Positions 36,861 to 47,812 of a stretch of 64,000 bases of DNA are shown here, in pieces. Source of the stretch: Todiramphus chloris collaris (lineage: Eukaryota > Chordata > Aves > Coraciiformes > Alcedinidae). The stretch's first letter is position 1; the number at the start of each line of letters is the position of its first letter. The stretch spans positions 4,323,441 to 4,387,440 of the forward strand of contig JANVCC010000125.1 in assembly GCA_025345505.1 (NCBI GenBank), in the 5' to 3' direction. The notes beneath the pieces were generated by a model that ran no database searches, had not been told where the DNA came from, and was given only the letters and a program-made list of their open reading frames with translations. The translations under genes and the position numbers were made by a program.

Positions 36861-39047
36861 CTAGTCCGGCTTGAGTGCTTGAACGTTCCCAGAAAATAAA
36901 TATGAAAGAAGCTCAAAGGTGGCTGAATCCAAATCCTTTTTGGGTGTCAAATATTTGTAGAGAGCGTAGATAATTTTTTTGCTGGCTGCTCACATCTGCT
37001 CCATATTGGAGATACAGGATGATCATCTTTGCTGGTGGGATGCCATCTACGTAGAAACGATGCTTGCAGTGTGCCCAGCCTCTCCATGTGCTGCTCTGTC
37101 TGTCACTGTGTCTGTTTTGTTTTTTGCAAAGGCTTGATCAGGAAAATGGAGGCGAGATCCAATTTGGACAGGCAGCCAGCGATCCTTTAACAGCATTTTG
37201 TAGGTGGAATATTTGGATAGTGTTCCCAATTTCCAAGTGCTGATGCTGGTTGTTGCTGTCATTGTTGTCCTGATTGTATTTGTAGCAATTTTTTTTTTCT
37301 CCCTACAAGCCTTTTTTCTATTTCCTTTTTTTTTGGTTTGGTTTTCTTTTTTTTTTCCTTGCTGCTTCCTGAGTCATTTGTTGTTTCTGGGCCTGTCTTG
37401 ACACTGTCATCTTTGAAAAAGGGTGCAATTGTGTTTTACTAATCTAGTCTGATGACTTTCAAGGCACATAAGAAATTGCCAGGTATCCAGATACCATCTT
37501 GAAATGTAGAGCCCATTTCCTGATGTGCTTTTTCTATATCTTGGATGTTTCCAAAGCAAGTGGATGGGTGTAAATCTGCAGGGGCTACAATGAGATGCTC
37601 CCCTGGAAGCAACCATGCTTTGGCTCACAGTCTGTGGGTGAGATCCCTTAGAAAAGGTTCACTCCCCATCTCTGGGCACTGAAGGATGGAGAATACAAGT
37701 ATGTGGCTGGATTAGATGGTATCTGAAGACACTCAAGAGCAGGCTGAGAATAGGATATTGGGCTGGACATCAGCTTTGATGGCGGAAAAGTAGAGCTGGG
37801 AGGTGAGCTTCCGCTATTGACCCAGACCACAGATCTCCCAGCCGTGGCTGAGAAGTTGGTGCACTGACCCTGTTGCTCCAGAACTACTGGGATACTCAAG
37901 AAACCTGAGTGACAGCCTGAGACCACTCACGGCCAAGGAACTTGCGCTTGGTCAGGTACATGGGGATGTCTGTGATCACTGATGAGGGACTTCACAAAGT
38001 AACTCTGCCAAAGTGGTCCTGCGTTGTCTGCAGCATCTGTTCTTCAGTGTCTGAAAGTAGAAGTGACCTCTCCAAACTGCATCCTGGGTTTAGTGAGACA
38101 GCCTCTTTGCAGTCACTGTCCCACACAGAGGTTGCTGAGGTGACAGCAGACAGTGGTGAGGGTGGGGAAAATCTGTCAGGGTGCAAAGGTGGCGGGAGAT
38201 GTTTCAGTGTCTTGCTGCACATGGAGCTTGTCCTGGTGATCAGCAAGACGGATTTGGAAATGTATTGGCAGCAGCAGGCCACCCCCCACACCTTCCCTCC
38301 TTGCTGCAGGTATCAACAACTGCTACCCGGGGAAGATGAACAGGGGATATTTTTTCTAGGAGAAGACAATTCAACAGGGGAACTACGTTTGGTCAGCATC
38401 AGACCTCCCTTAACTGACTTAGGCAAGAAGGCAAAGACCAGTTGTAGGTCTTAATATTTAAAGGTGAACTCTCTTTTCAGAATGCAAGTTGGCATTTCTG
38501 GAATGGGCTCCCACACCAGTTTAGGGTAGGACACTCTGGGGCTGAAGATGGGAAAGCTTCCTGAAACATGAGACATTGGGACTTCCTGGTCTGAAAATGC
38601 CAGTGACGCTCCTGGGTGTGAGCTGGCTTCACAGCAATCAGAGCTGGAGGCTTAAAAGGGATGCTGATGTGACGCTGTAATGAGACAAGTTTAAATGTGT
38701 GCTTAAGTGGTGTGCTGAGTTAGGCACTTAATGAATGTCTAATTAGTCTCGTTTCCAAGTATTGTGTTCCTGGAAGGCCATTGCAGTGTTGTCACATTTT
38801 GATGGCCCAAAGAGATAACCAGTATGCTCTGGTTTGTCTGTTCTTCCTACGCCCATCTTGGAGGGATTCAAGATGATGACTGCAAAACAGTTAAATGTGT
38901 GCCCCTGAAATGTATTATTTGCTCCTTGGTAAAGTAGATGACTCCAGGGCTGGAGGGATTTTTGTGATGTATGAATCTGATTGATTTCATGTCTTGGACA
39001 GTGTATTTCACAAATTCATTTTGAACCCGAGATTTAAATGGAGCATC

Positions 39048-39066
39048 TTTTTTTTTTTTTTTTTTT
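39048..39066. repeat. Run of 19 T
   Basis: An uninterrupted T19 inside the ADGRB1 intron, about 170 bp before a minus-strand CR1 fragment. Confidence 0.9.
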
Positions 39067-39238
39067 CTCAAAAAACTAAATCAAGGTATTGCTAGTCTGA
39101 AGTACTGGGGGTTTTCCTGCCTTTCCTGATAAACTCTTCTATTGTTTTGCTGTCCCCATTGCTCTGAATAAGTGCAGACCCTCCTTCCTCACACAGGCTC
39201 ATCACTTCACTTCTGTTTTGTTCTTGGTGTTTCTCTTT

Positions 39239-39360
39239 CATAGAATCATAGAGTGCCCCAGGTTGGAAGGGACCTCCAAAGATCATCTAGTCCAATGCTC
39301 CTGAAGTTATCAGAGACATCCTCAACTAGATGAGGCTGCTCAGGGCCCAGAATCTTCCAG
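39239..39360 (-). mobile_element. CR1 LINE 3' fragment, minus strand
   Basis: It starts with CATAGAATCATAGAG, then CCAGGTTGGAAGGGACCTCC and AAAGATCATCTAGTCCAA, the antisense CR1 3' end. About 120 bp remains before similarity fades. It lies within the ADGRB1 intron, antisense to the gene. Confidence 0.9.
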
Positions 39361-40486
39361 CCCTTAGATGATTTTCTACCTCTGTCTGCTATGTTAAGAA
39401 GTCATATAGGGTCTGTGCTCCACTGTTTGGAGAGGCATTTATAGACCCATAGACAAGTTGCTTCTTAATCTTTGCTGCATTAAGCAGGCTGAGGTCTATA
39501 AATCTCTCACTGCAGGACACGTCCTCCAAACCTCTGTTCTTGTTGGGAAGCTTTGCTTCATGCTTGACCAGTTCTGCAGGCTGAAACATGATGTTTCCTC
39601 AGCAGGGCTGAGCTTCTGCCAGGACTTGTGACCGAGTGACTGCTGATAGGGGGGGTTCATGGTGAGGAAGAGGGGCCAGAGGCATTGAGACAAATGAATC
39701 AACTGCCATCCTTCCTGCTGCAGGGATCATGTTGTGTGGCACGACTACCCTTCCCTTTTATCTCCCCCAGGAAAGAAATATCTGGATAAGTCATTTGCTA
39801 TGTTTGTGGTGAGCTTTAGTGACCATGAAAGCTCAGAGACTGATAAAGAGCTCTGAGTAGTTGCCCAGGGTCAGGCTTTCAAACCTCTTCTTGACCCTTT
39901 CAACTCCTTCTTATGACACAGGCTCTATTCCTCCAGCCACAGTCTCCCAGGCCCAAACAACATCTGAGCTTGCAGAGAAACATGTTTGGCTTTGCATTTG
40001 CTTTGGGTTTGGACTTTTCAACCAAATAGCAAAGGTATTTGCACAGGTGCATCTTCATGCCTCTCCTACCTCCTGGCATGTACTTGCTGAGTGTTCTTGG
40101 GGAAGGTGTGCTGCTTTCCAGCTCCTCGTTTCTCCATCTGTGTTTGCCCCTGCTGCCTACTCTGTACATCCTGGAGAGCAGAGCAAGTGAGAGATCACCA
40201 GAAACACAGAGAGCGAGGAAGGGCTGGTTTCTGCTCACGTGTAAAATCTTACCATGTTACCCTGCTAAAAGCATGGGTACCTGACATCTCCCCAGCTTAA
40301 GTCTGGATCTCAGCAGCTGTATGCAAGAGCCGACACTGCTTCACAGCTCCTGGAGGAGAAGGTTGAACAGAGCCTGCCACTTGGCAAACAGGTCACCTAG
40401 TCTCCTGCAGTGAATCCCCACTGGATCCGTATGGGCAGCTCCTGATGGGGCTGTTCCTCTAGCATGCAGTCAGTGAGGTGTTCTAT

Positions 40487-40594
40487 GGATGAGGCAACCT
40501 GCTCTAGTGGGAGGTGTCCCTGCCCATGGCAGGGGGGTTGGAACTGGATGGTCTTTAAGGTCCCTTCCAACCTAAACCATTCTATGATTCTGTG
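40487..40594 (+). mobile_element. CR1 LINE 3' fragment, plus strand
   Basis: The order is GCAACCTGCTCTAGTGGGAG, GTGTCCCTGCCCATGGCAGG, GGTTGGAACTGGATGGTCTT, CCTTCCAACCTAAACCATTC, then TATGATTCTGTG, a clean CR1 3' end. It lies 1.1 kb from the oppositely oriented CR1 copy at 39239. Confidence 0.92.
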
Positions 40595-41011
40595 ACACCA
40601 GGGAGAATTAGGCATGAGTGTGAGAGTACCAGGGTCCTTCCAGTGCTGGAGCAGAGATCTCCTGTGTCTGTGCCACTGTTTCAGCACCAAATCCCCTCCT
40701 GCCTGTGTGTGCACAGAAATGACCTGTTTGAGAGACTGGAGGTGGGGAGGAAATGAGAAGAATAAAGTGAGCGGCTCCATTGTGAACCCAACACCTTGTG
40801 GACATGATCACAATGCAGAAACATCAGCAATTACTGTCTGAATGCGCTATTGTTGTAGCAGGGAGACTAAAGATGGAATTTACATCCAGTTGCCGAGGGA
40901 GTTTCACAGGCAACTACTCCTGTTATTGCCATGAGGGGACTTTTACGGGCGATTTAATGAGTGGCAGCCTGCTGAAAGACTCAGCTTTTCAGTTATGCTT
41001 TTTGGGGGGGC

Positions 41012-41027
41012 TTTTTTTTTTTTTTTT
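41012..41027. repeat. Run of 16 T after G7
   Basis: GGGGGGGC followed by a T-run. Low-complexity intronic sequence. Confidence 0.85.
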
Positions 41028-44000
41028 CTCTAAATTTGCCATTGTTTAACATCCTCTCCTATTTGTGACCCATAACAGCTGCCCCAAAATGTTTTATATG
41101 GGAATACAGGGTGAAATTTAGATGCAGGGAACCACAAGACACCGGATACATCACATCTGCAGTGTAGTTTTTCCACTGAAACTGCTGAATATGAGAATGG
41201 GGATGCTAATGGGTCAGAAGGGAGGGTGCACAGGGACACTCCTGGCCCTCTTCACCACCCACCCTGAATATCTGATGCATTTAAGTGTGGGAGCAGGCTG
41301 CAAAAATGAAAAACATTGTTTTTCCAAAGGGGAGTGAATCCATGGAGCTTTTCTGGTATCTGATGCCCCTCTGAGGTGCCTGATCTCAGTGGGTTTCCTT
41401 GCCGCTGAGCTCTCTGACCTGGTGGATTCTATCTCTCATGGTGGATATAGATCTGGGGTTTCGCCCAGGTTTCTTTGGAAGGGAGTTTTGCCTTTTTTTC
41501 AGTGCTGTTTCCTCCATCCAGATGCAGCTCCTCAAGACTCCGGGTGAAGTCAGGACTTAGCTAAACTGGGGCTTAGCCCAGCTGCCTTGGAGATCTACCA
41601 AACAACTGATCCAGGAGAGGAAAAGGGCTCTGATTTTTGATTAAAAGTCTGGGAAAAGAGGCTTATCCTTGAGTAGTTAGAGAGTAGACATGTGTGCTAG
41701 AAGCCACAGTAACGTCCTTCCATGTTGAACAGAGCAGTAGTTTTCACACCTCTTCCAGACCATCACTGTCACCTCTGAAACTCATCTCTTCTCCCACATT
41801 TTCCTTTTCCTGTTCTGATAACCAGTGAAATCTTACAACATCTATGGGTGCTGAGTCTGTTGCCTGTGAGTCTGACATTACTCCAGACAGCACTGAAGCA
41901 AGCTTGAGATAAATAGGTTAGAAAACTGGTTTTGGATTCTCAGCAGGTACGGTTTAGTGTGGCTCTGTGACACTTTAACCTGGGGAGGATTCATCAACTG
42001 TTTCCCTGAAGTGACTATGCCAATGTCACCTCCAGTTGTTGACTCTCTGTGTAGTACAATCCCTTCTTGCACTCGCTGCAGACAGCAGCCTGATACTGAT
42101 ATCCCACAGTTCAGCCTTCCAGCAGGGTGAGACAACCGGGCTAGGGAAGGACGTCCTTTAGCACATCATCGGAACTGCAGATCTGTTGAATTGAAATATA
42201 TTTCTTCTTGTTCCCTGGTTCTAATTTTGATAGAGCAATAACTGCCACACACCTCATTAAGCTGAATGCTCTCAATAGGTCTTGAGTGGTCCGTGCCATT
42301 AAACAAACACTTACTGACTTGGGATATTCTCAGTGTTTAGAAGCGGTAAGGAAGGGACCTGGAGGGATGAAAGCTGCAGCTCCAGCCTCCTGAAGAGACC
42401 GATCAACCCTGGCAGGGTAGCTGCTTTGTCCCATCATTTCTGAGGCAGTTTGGGCTGTGTTCTCACAGGCTTTAATCCACACAAACAGCAGCAGCAATAG
42501 GGAACAGTCAGAGAGAAAGGCTGCTGTTGATTCCTGTAAGAGATGTAACAGCTCGTGTGCGTGGAGACTACAGCAGCAGCTATGTACAGCAAGACGCTTG
42601 GTAGGGTCCTAAAGCACAGGGATGAAATGGTCATCAAATAGAAGGCAGTCTGATCCCTCCCTGTGACCTATGGCAGATGGGAGAGGGCTGCTGTTTACAG
42701 CTGGGCTTGTTCAGTATTTGCCTTCTGTCCTGTTTGCATGGGGTCAGTCAAAGGACCGTCAATTGTGCTTGGACAGCACAAGTTTCAGGGGGCTCTGCTG
42801 GGTTTGGAGTGACCAACTTGGGAGCAGCCCCACAAGGCTCTGCTCCATGGGTAGCCTTGTGCTCAAGCTGCAGACGCTGCAACCAAATCCTGAAGAGTTG
42901 GGTCCAGTGCCAGCATCACCCTGCTGGGGTGGTTCGGCCTGGAGGTGTTTGTGATGCTTTCACTTTCACCAGGCGATGCAGCATCTAAACCCGGATGACC
43001 ACCTTCTTCACAGAAGCGAGGTTGCTCAGCCATGTCAGCCTGCCCAAACTCTCCTCTCCCGTGTCTAGATTTTAAATTCTGACAGTGCCTTCTTTGACTG
43101 GCCTGAAATGCAGCTATCTACTGTGCATTAGGGTCAGCCAAAATCAATGGATGGTAGTTCAACTTGAGATCATTAACATTTGGAACAAGAAGGCAGGCAG
43201 TGAGGAGCAACAAGCTGCTCAGAAAGATGACTGGCTTGCCAGGGTGCTGGTGGGGAATAGTTGCTGAAGAAGAAAAAAAATGCATGGACCAGGACAATCC
43301 CCAGGTAACTATAGAGAGGTATTTAAAGAGATTGCTTTTCATGCTTCTGTGCTTTTGGGCCACGAAGGAGCTCAGGAGGCCCCTTTGGGGAGCTCAGCCA
43401 CCTGCCCCCGTGGACCCACCGCAGCTGAGGAACCGTCAAGGAGAACAACAGACCTCAGGGGAGAGCCACGATGGATCCCAGCAGCTGTCAGGGCAGGGAT
43501 GGCTTTTCTCGCTAGGCAGCTCTTGCATACAATGTGCCACTCTGCTCAGCCCCTTCCCTCCTACCAGCCCTGGTGTGCCTGCCCCATGGGCAGCTCAGCA
43601 CTGCCATGTTTTGAGCCTATTGTCATCAGAACTGGTGAGAAGTTCAGTGGGAGTTTTGCCTTGGCATAACTTGGTACCTTGTACTTGCTGAAAGGCAGAG
43701 GAAGAGATCAGTGAAAAGCTTTTCCCAGCCTTTAAATGCAGTAAGCCATCTTATTCTCCACTCCTGAGCCTGATGCATGTACCCCAACCTTTCCGGTAGG
43801 GAGGGCAAGGTGGAATGCTGACCTTTCTGCTCTTAAAAATAGGGCTTTGTGCACAGTGGAGAGGATGAACCCTGATTTCCTACCAGGTGAAGCTCTGTGT
43901 TCCCCTACTGTGACAATCCCAGCTCCTCTCATTGCTGCCTGTATACAAATCCTTCATGACCCTCATCTCCCACCAATGCCTCTGGGCTTATCCTGTTGAC

Positions 44001-44269
44001 TAGTTTCCTAGACAGGAGGTAACACATCTGGAGCATTTCTGGCCTGGATCATGTGCCAAATAAACCAAGTAATCAGCTATTTTTTGGTGAGTAGGATCAC
44101 TTAGGCTGACCTCTTGCTCACCAGAAACCTTCACGCACTTAGCATCTTTGAGTTAGACTGGCCTCAAACCTCAGCACCTGAAGGAATACAAATCAGGCAG
44201 ACAGAAGCTTTTCATTCCCGCTGAACGTGCTACAGGTCTAAAGTGGGATAGGTAGAAAAAGGCTGAAAC

Positions 44270-44950
44270 ACACAAGCAGGTCCTGTCCAGAGATACTTGG
44301 ACAGGCACCCAGCTGCACCAGCCTGCATCTCCATTCATGCACATCCAGAGGGTCAGATGCATGTTCACACTGACTGAGCACATGGATGTACTCACGCAGG
44401 GATGTGTCTGTACAGGCACAGGCTCGTGAGTGTGCCCACGGATACCCAAGTGTGCGTGTCTGTGGACATGCTGCACACAGCAGCGTAAATCCACACAAGG
44501 CGGGCAGACATACAAGCTGCAGAGTGGTGGAGGTTGGAAGGGATCTCTGGAGATCACCCAGTGCAACCCTGCTGCTCCAGCAGGGTCACCCAGAGCAGGG
44601 GGCCCAGGATTGCATTGTCTAGGGGGGTTCAGAATCTTTCCAGAGAAGGAGACTCCACAAGCTCTTTGGACAGCCTGTTCCAGGGCTCTATCACCCTCAC
44701 AGCAAAGAAGTTTTTCCTTTAGTGTCATGAACGGGCATGAATTTCCCTGCACACACACGCAGCCCTGGCAATTAGCAGGTGCACACATGGAGCAGAGCAG
44801 ACAGACATACACGCTCTGCGCTGGACACACACCCCTCTGAATGAGTCTGCAAACGTGTGCACGTGTACAGCTGCTGCACATCCCCATCCCTGCACACCCC
44901 CCAGCCACGTGAGTGCCAGTACACACCCAGGAATGTACCCAGGGGCTGAG
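44270..44950. repeat. Degenerate CA/TG-rich tract (interrupted by a CR1 copy)
   Basis: Both flanks of the CR1 copy at 44527-44721 are dominated by imperfect CACACA, GTGTGC and CAGACATACA words, like a decayed minisatellite or microsatellite. Related pieces occur at about 44488-44520 and 44795-44820. The bias keeps stop codons rare on the minus strand, producing a 309-codon open frame rich in cysteine; I regard that frame as an artefact. Confidence 0.6.
44527..44721 (-). mobile_element. CR1 LINE fragment, minus strand, inside a CA/TG-rich tract
   Basis: It begins at GGAGGTTGGAAGGGATCTCTGG and follows antisense CR1 order, with CTCTTTGGACAGCCTGTTCC and CACAGCAAAGAAGTTTTTCC near its far end. The terminal octamer repeat is lacking, so the last 3' bases are lost or diverged. 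Similar CAGACATACA-containing sequence lies on both sides, consistent with insertion into or next to the CA-rich tract. Confidence 0.85.
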
Positions 44951-45983
44951 ACCCCCCTGGGGAGACCCATAACCAGACTCAGAGAGGGACATGGGGCATG
45001 CTACGTCTCCTACTCCAGAGAGGCTGTGTGTCCGTCGAGACCCACAGCATGTAAACTCGCTGCAGGAACAAGAGGCTGACTCACGCTTCATCCTTTCCAA
45101 AGTGCACCATGAGACCTATCTGGAAAGTTGAGTGCCTCATGATGCCTTTCAGAAGAAGCTGGTTTTGTTTATGCTTGTGGGATTCTTCCCATGAAAAGTA
45201 CAACTTTGATTTATCCCCCAAGAGTCAAAACAAGTTGATGGATTCCCCAGCATAGCTTGATAGCATGGTGGGAACGGACAATCTAGATGGCTTGGCACTC
45301 AGAGAGGATAAAGAAAGGACCTGCTTTCAGACTGAACTCATCCATAGCTGTCCCCAAGCCTGTTGCTGGTGGGAGGTGCTTCTGTCTGCCCTGCCTTCCC
45401 CCAGCAAAGCAGTGCAGTGCATGTGGCTGTCTTCTGCTCTGTTAAAGGCTCCTGATCTGCTTCAAGTCCAGTATGTGCTTGAGTGGTAGGCTGAACCAGG
45501 GCACTCCTATGGACCACCACCTCTTCAATAAAGCTCGCTCTCTGCTGCCTGACTTGTGACTTATCAACAGGAGGGCTTGCAGCTCTACTCCTGAGGCATG
45601 GCCACTGGTTTTGGGGGGAGTTTTATCAGAGGGCTGTGGCTTTGGAGACTGTTGGCTGTCCATCAACATCTCCACTCCTGCCCTCCCCACATCCCAGCTC
45701 AGCTATGGGTACCTATGCACAAGCCCTGTGCAGCACATGCATACTTGTTCACGTGTCTCCAGTTGCTTTCCAGTTTGTGTGTTCAGACCTGTACCTCTGA
45801 CTCCCACATGCCCCGTTGCCCTCTAAGTCTTTCCATCCTGGGGCCTGTTTCTCAATTACACCAAGACCCTTTGATACGCTTTTGAGAAGCAAAGTTGGTC
45901 TGAAGCAAGTGTTGGGATGCTGAGCTTCATCTCACTGCCCAATACTTCTGTGGTGTCAGAGCAGCCTCAGCGCAGCAGACAAT

Positions 45984-46267
45984 TGTGGCTGGTCTGTCAC
46001 TGTTTATACCGGGAGCGGAGAGATGCAGCAACACACAAATTCAGCAAAAGCAGGCAAAAGAAGCAACTTTATTAATTCATAACCCCATTTTATATACCCT
46101 AGCCCCATAGGGCAATTGGTCACGGATCACCTGTCTCCTAGGGGGATTGGCTAAAGTCCTACAACACCCATTTCAAAATATTTTTCCAATGTACCATAAA
46201 CAGAACTTAGCAAAACACCAGGTGTTACTCTAGCTTACAAAAAAAAATCCTACTGTTTTTCATAACA
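45984..46267 (-). mobile_element. Probable solo endogenous-retrovirus LTR, minus strand
   Basis: Read on the minus strand the segment has promoter-like and polyadenylation signals in LTR order: a CCAAT box (plus-strand ATTGG at 46146-46150), a TATA box (TTTATATA complement at 46088-46095), AATAAA (complement at 46068-46073), then about 70 bp of U5-like sequence. TGT...ACA ends are possible at 45984 and 46267 but no clear target-site duplication was found, so the edges are approximate. No primer-binding site, polypurine tract or gag/pol/env-like frame flanks it, which suggests recombination between LTRs removed the interior. Confidence 0.6.
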
Positions 46268-46499
46268 TGCATGAGAAAAGCAGGATTCTCACCGAATACT
46301 GTGAGAACCTGAGAAAATCCCTCTGCTAGCAGCTTTTCAGCATCCATAGCTGGTCTGCTCTGGCAGGCGATGCATTGAGGAAGTCCCTGCTTCAAAAGGT
46401 GACACTGACAAAAACTACACCTTTGCCTACCTCACATTTTAATTAAAACTACCTATTTGCCTTCATCCCTTCTTATCTCCATACCTTTCTCCTCCCAGA

Positions 46500-46575
46500 G
46501 CGTCTCGCTGCAAATGAACATCTAATATTGGCTTTGGAAAATCCATTCATTCAGCAATTAAATAATTGAATGCTC
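46500..46575. other. Candidate non-coding element with a small inverted repeat
   Basis: CATTC-agc-AATTA (46548-46560) pairs with TAATTGAATG (46563-46572), giving a 10-bp stem with a two-base loop, next to TAATATTGGCTTTGG. The sequence is non-repetitive and lies 240 bp from the solo LTR. No coding potential is seen. Confidence 0.3.
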
Positions 46576-46778
46576 CTCTGGCAAAATGAACTATGTTCTG
46601 CCTTTCTTGTGTTTTACCACTTTTTTCCCCCCTTCTTTTCCCCTTTTCTTTCTTCTTCCCTCTGGTGAGACAAGGCTGCTGTTCTTGAAAGCCATTTTAA
46701 ATATTCATGTTTTAATTAACAGACTTTATTGCACGAACCCTATGTAAGATAATAAAAAGACTGCCTGCGGCACAACAC

Positions 46779-46797
46779 TTTTTTTTTTTTTTTTTTT
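46779..46797. repeat. Run of 19 T
   Basis: An uninterrupted T19, 0.5 kb from the solo LTR. It is not part of a recognisable retrocopy. Confidence 0.9.
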
Positions 46798-47724
46798 GTT
46801 TATTCTTGAAAGGGGACTAAGAAGTAAAGCTTCGTATGTTTCCTCAACAAACGTTTGAAAGATAGACAGAAATGACAGCCATGGGTCGTTTAGCCAGTGG
46901 GCCCTCCATAACCCACGTGCTCCCGAGTATGGCTTTGCAACGCGTCTCTGTACATGTGGAGCATGGTGTAAATCCTTGGACCTATTGCAAGGACTGGTTC
47001 CTCTGGGTGAGCACCAGGCTCTGCAATGGGCAGAGAAGGGCAGTGGTTTGCATCCAGAGGGTCCACAGACGGAGGTGGAAGGGGAGCTGCTGCCATCAAG
47101 GACACTTCAGGGCTGTGAGTGTTTGAGGCTGAATGCAATCTTTTGAGGAACCTGGAAATGGAACGAGTTGTTTGTAGTTTGGATGCTGTTTTCACTAAAT
47201 TAAATAGAGTGAAGGTTTGGACCAGTCCCCTTCCCCAATATTTCTGGGTTCAAAAACCCAAATATTGACTGTACATTTCTGCAATGGATTTTGCTTTTAT
47301 TGAAGACAAATAAGTTGATAGAATGTGTGACTTTGCGAAACATCTGGTATTGCCAGTAATGTATTTGTGCCAAAAAAAAAAGAAGAAAAATAATGTTAGA
47401 TGAAACTTCATTCTATGTGGGTGTTTTCTTATGGTGCAGCACATTGAAATTAATTTTATATTTTGAGTGTGTCATCTCTGCTGCGTGACATGGGTCTCTG
47501 CACCCAACTTAGCTGTGGGCTTGTGCTGGGGTTGAGGGTGTCCTGAGGATGCTGGACCAGAACCTCATAGGAAGGCCTCTGCTCTGTTCCCTCATCTGCT
47601 CATGACCTTGAAGAAGTCAAGGCATTTGTGCATGTGCGACACTTCATCTTGTTTTTATCCTCCTGTTCTTTTCTTTCTTTATTCTGACTCAGATCTTGAG
47701 GGAAACTGGCACTTTCTTAGAAAA

Positions 47725-47812
47725 CAGATGCACAGTGCCTAGCGCCAACCCTCCCTGAGCTGTGATGATTGCTCTTGGTAAGACTGGATATAAATAATCT
47801 TAATAGTTAGTA
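47725..47812 (+). repeat. Possible old SINE/LINE tail
   Basis: CACAGTGCCTAGCGCCAACC followed about 40 bp later by GTAAGACTGGATATAAATAAT resembles the 'CAGTGCCTAGCACAATGGGG ... TATAAATAATAATAA' tail seen in old amniote interspersed repeats. The assignment is from memory and weak. Confidence 0.35.

Noticed and set aside
37942-38454. 170-codon plus-strand open frame in the intron
   Set aside because: No domain recognised and no resemblance to BAI1; single chance frame.
43164-43691. 175- and 129-codon overlapping plus-strand frames
   Set aside because: Different phases over the same DNA with no family resemblance; treated as chance.
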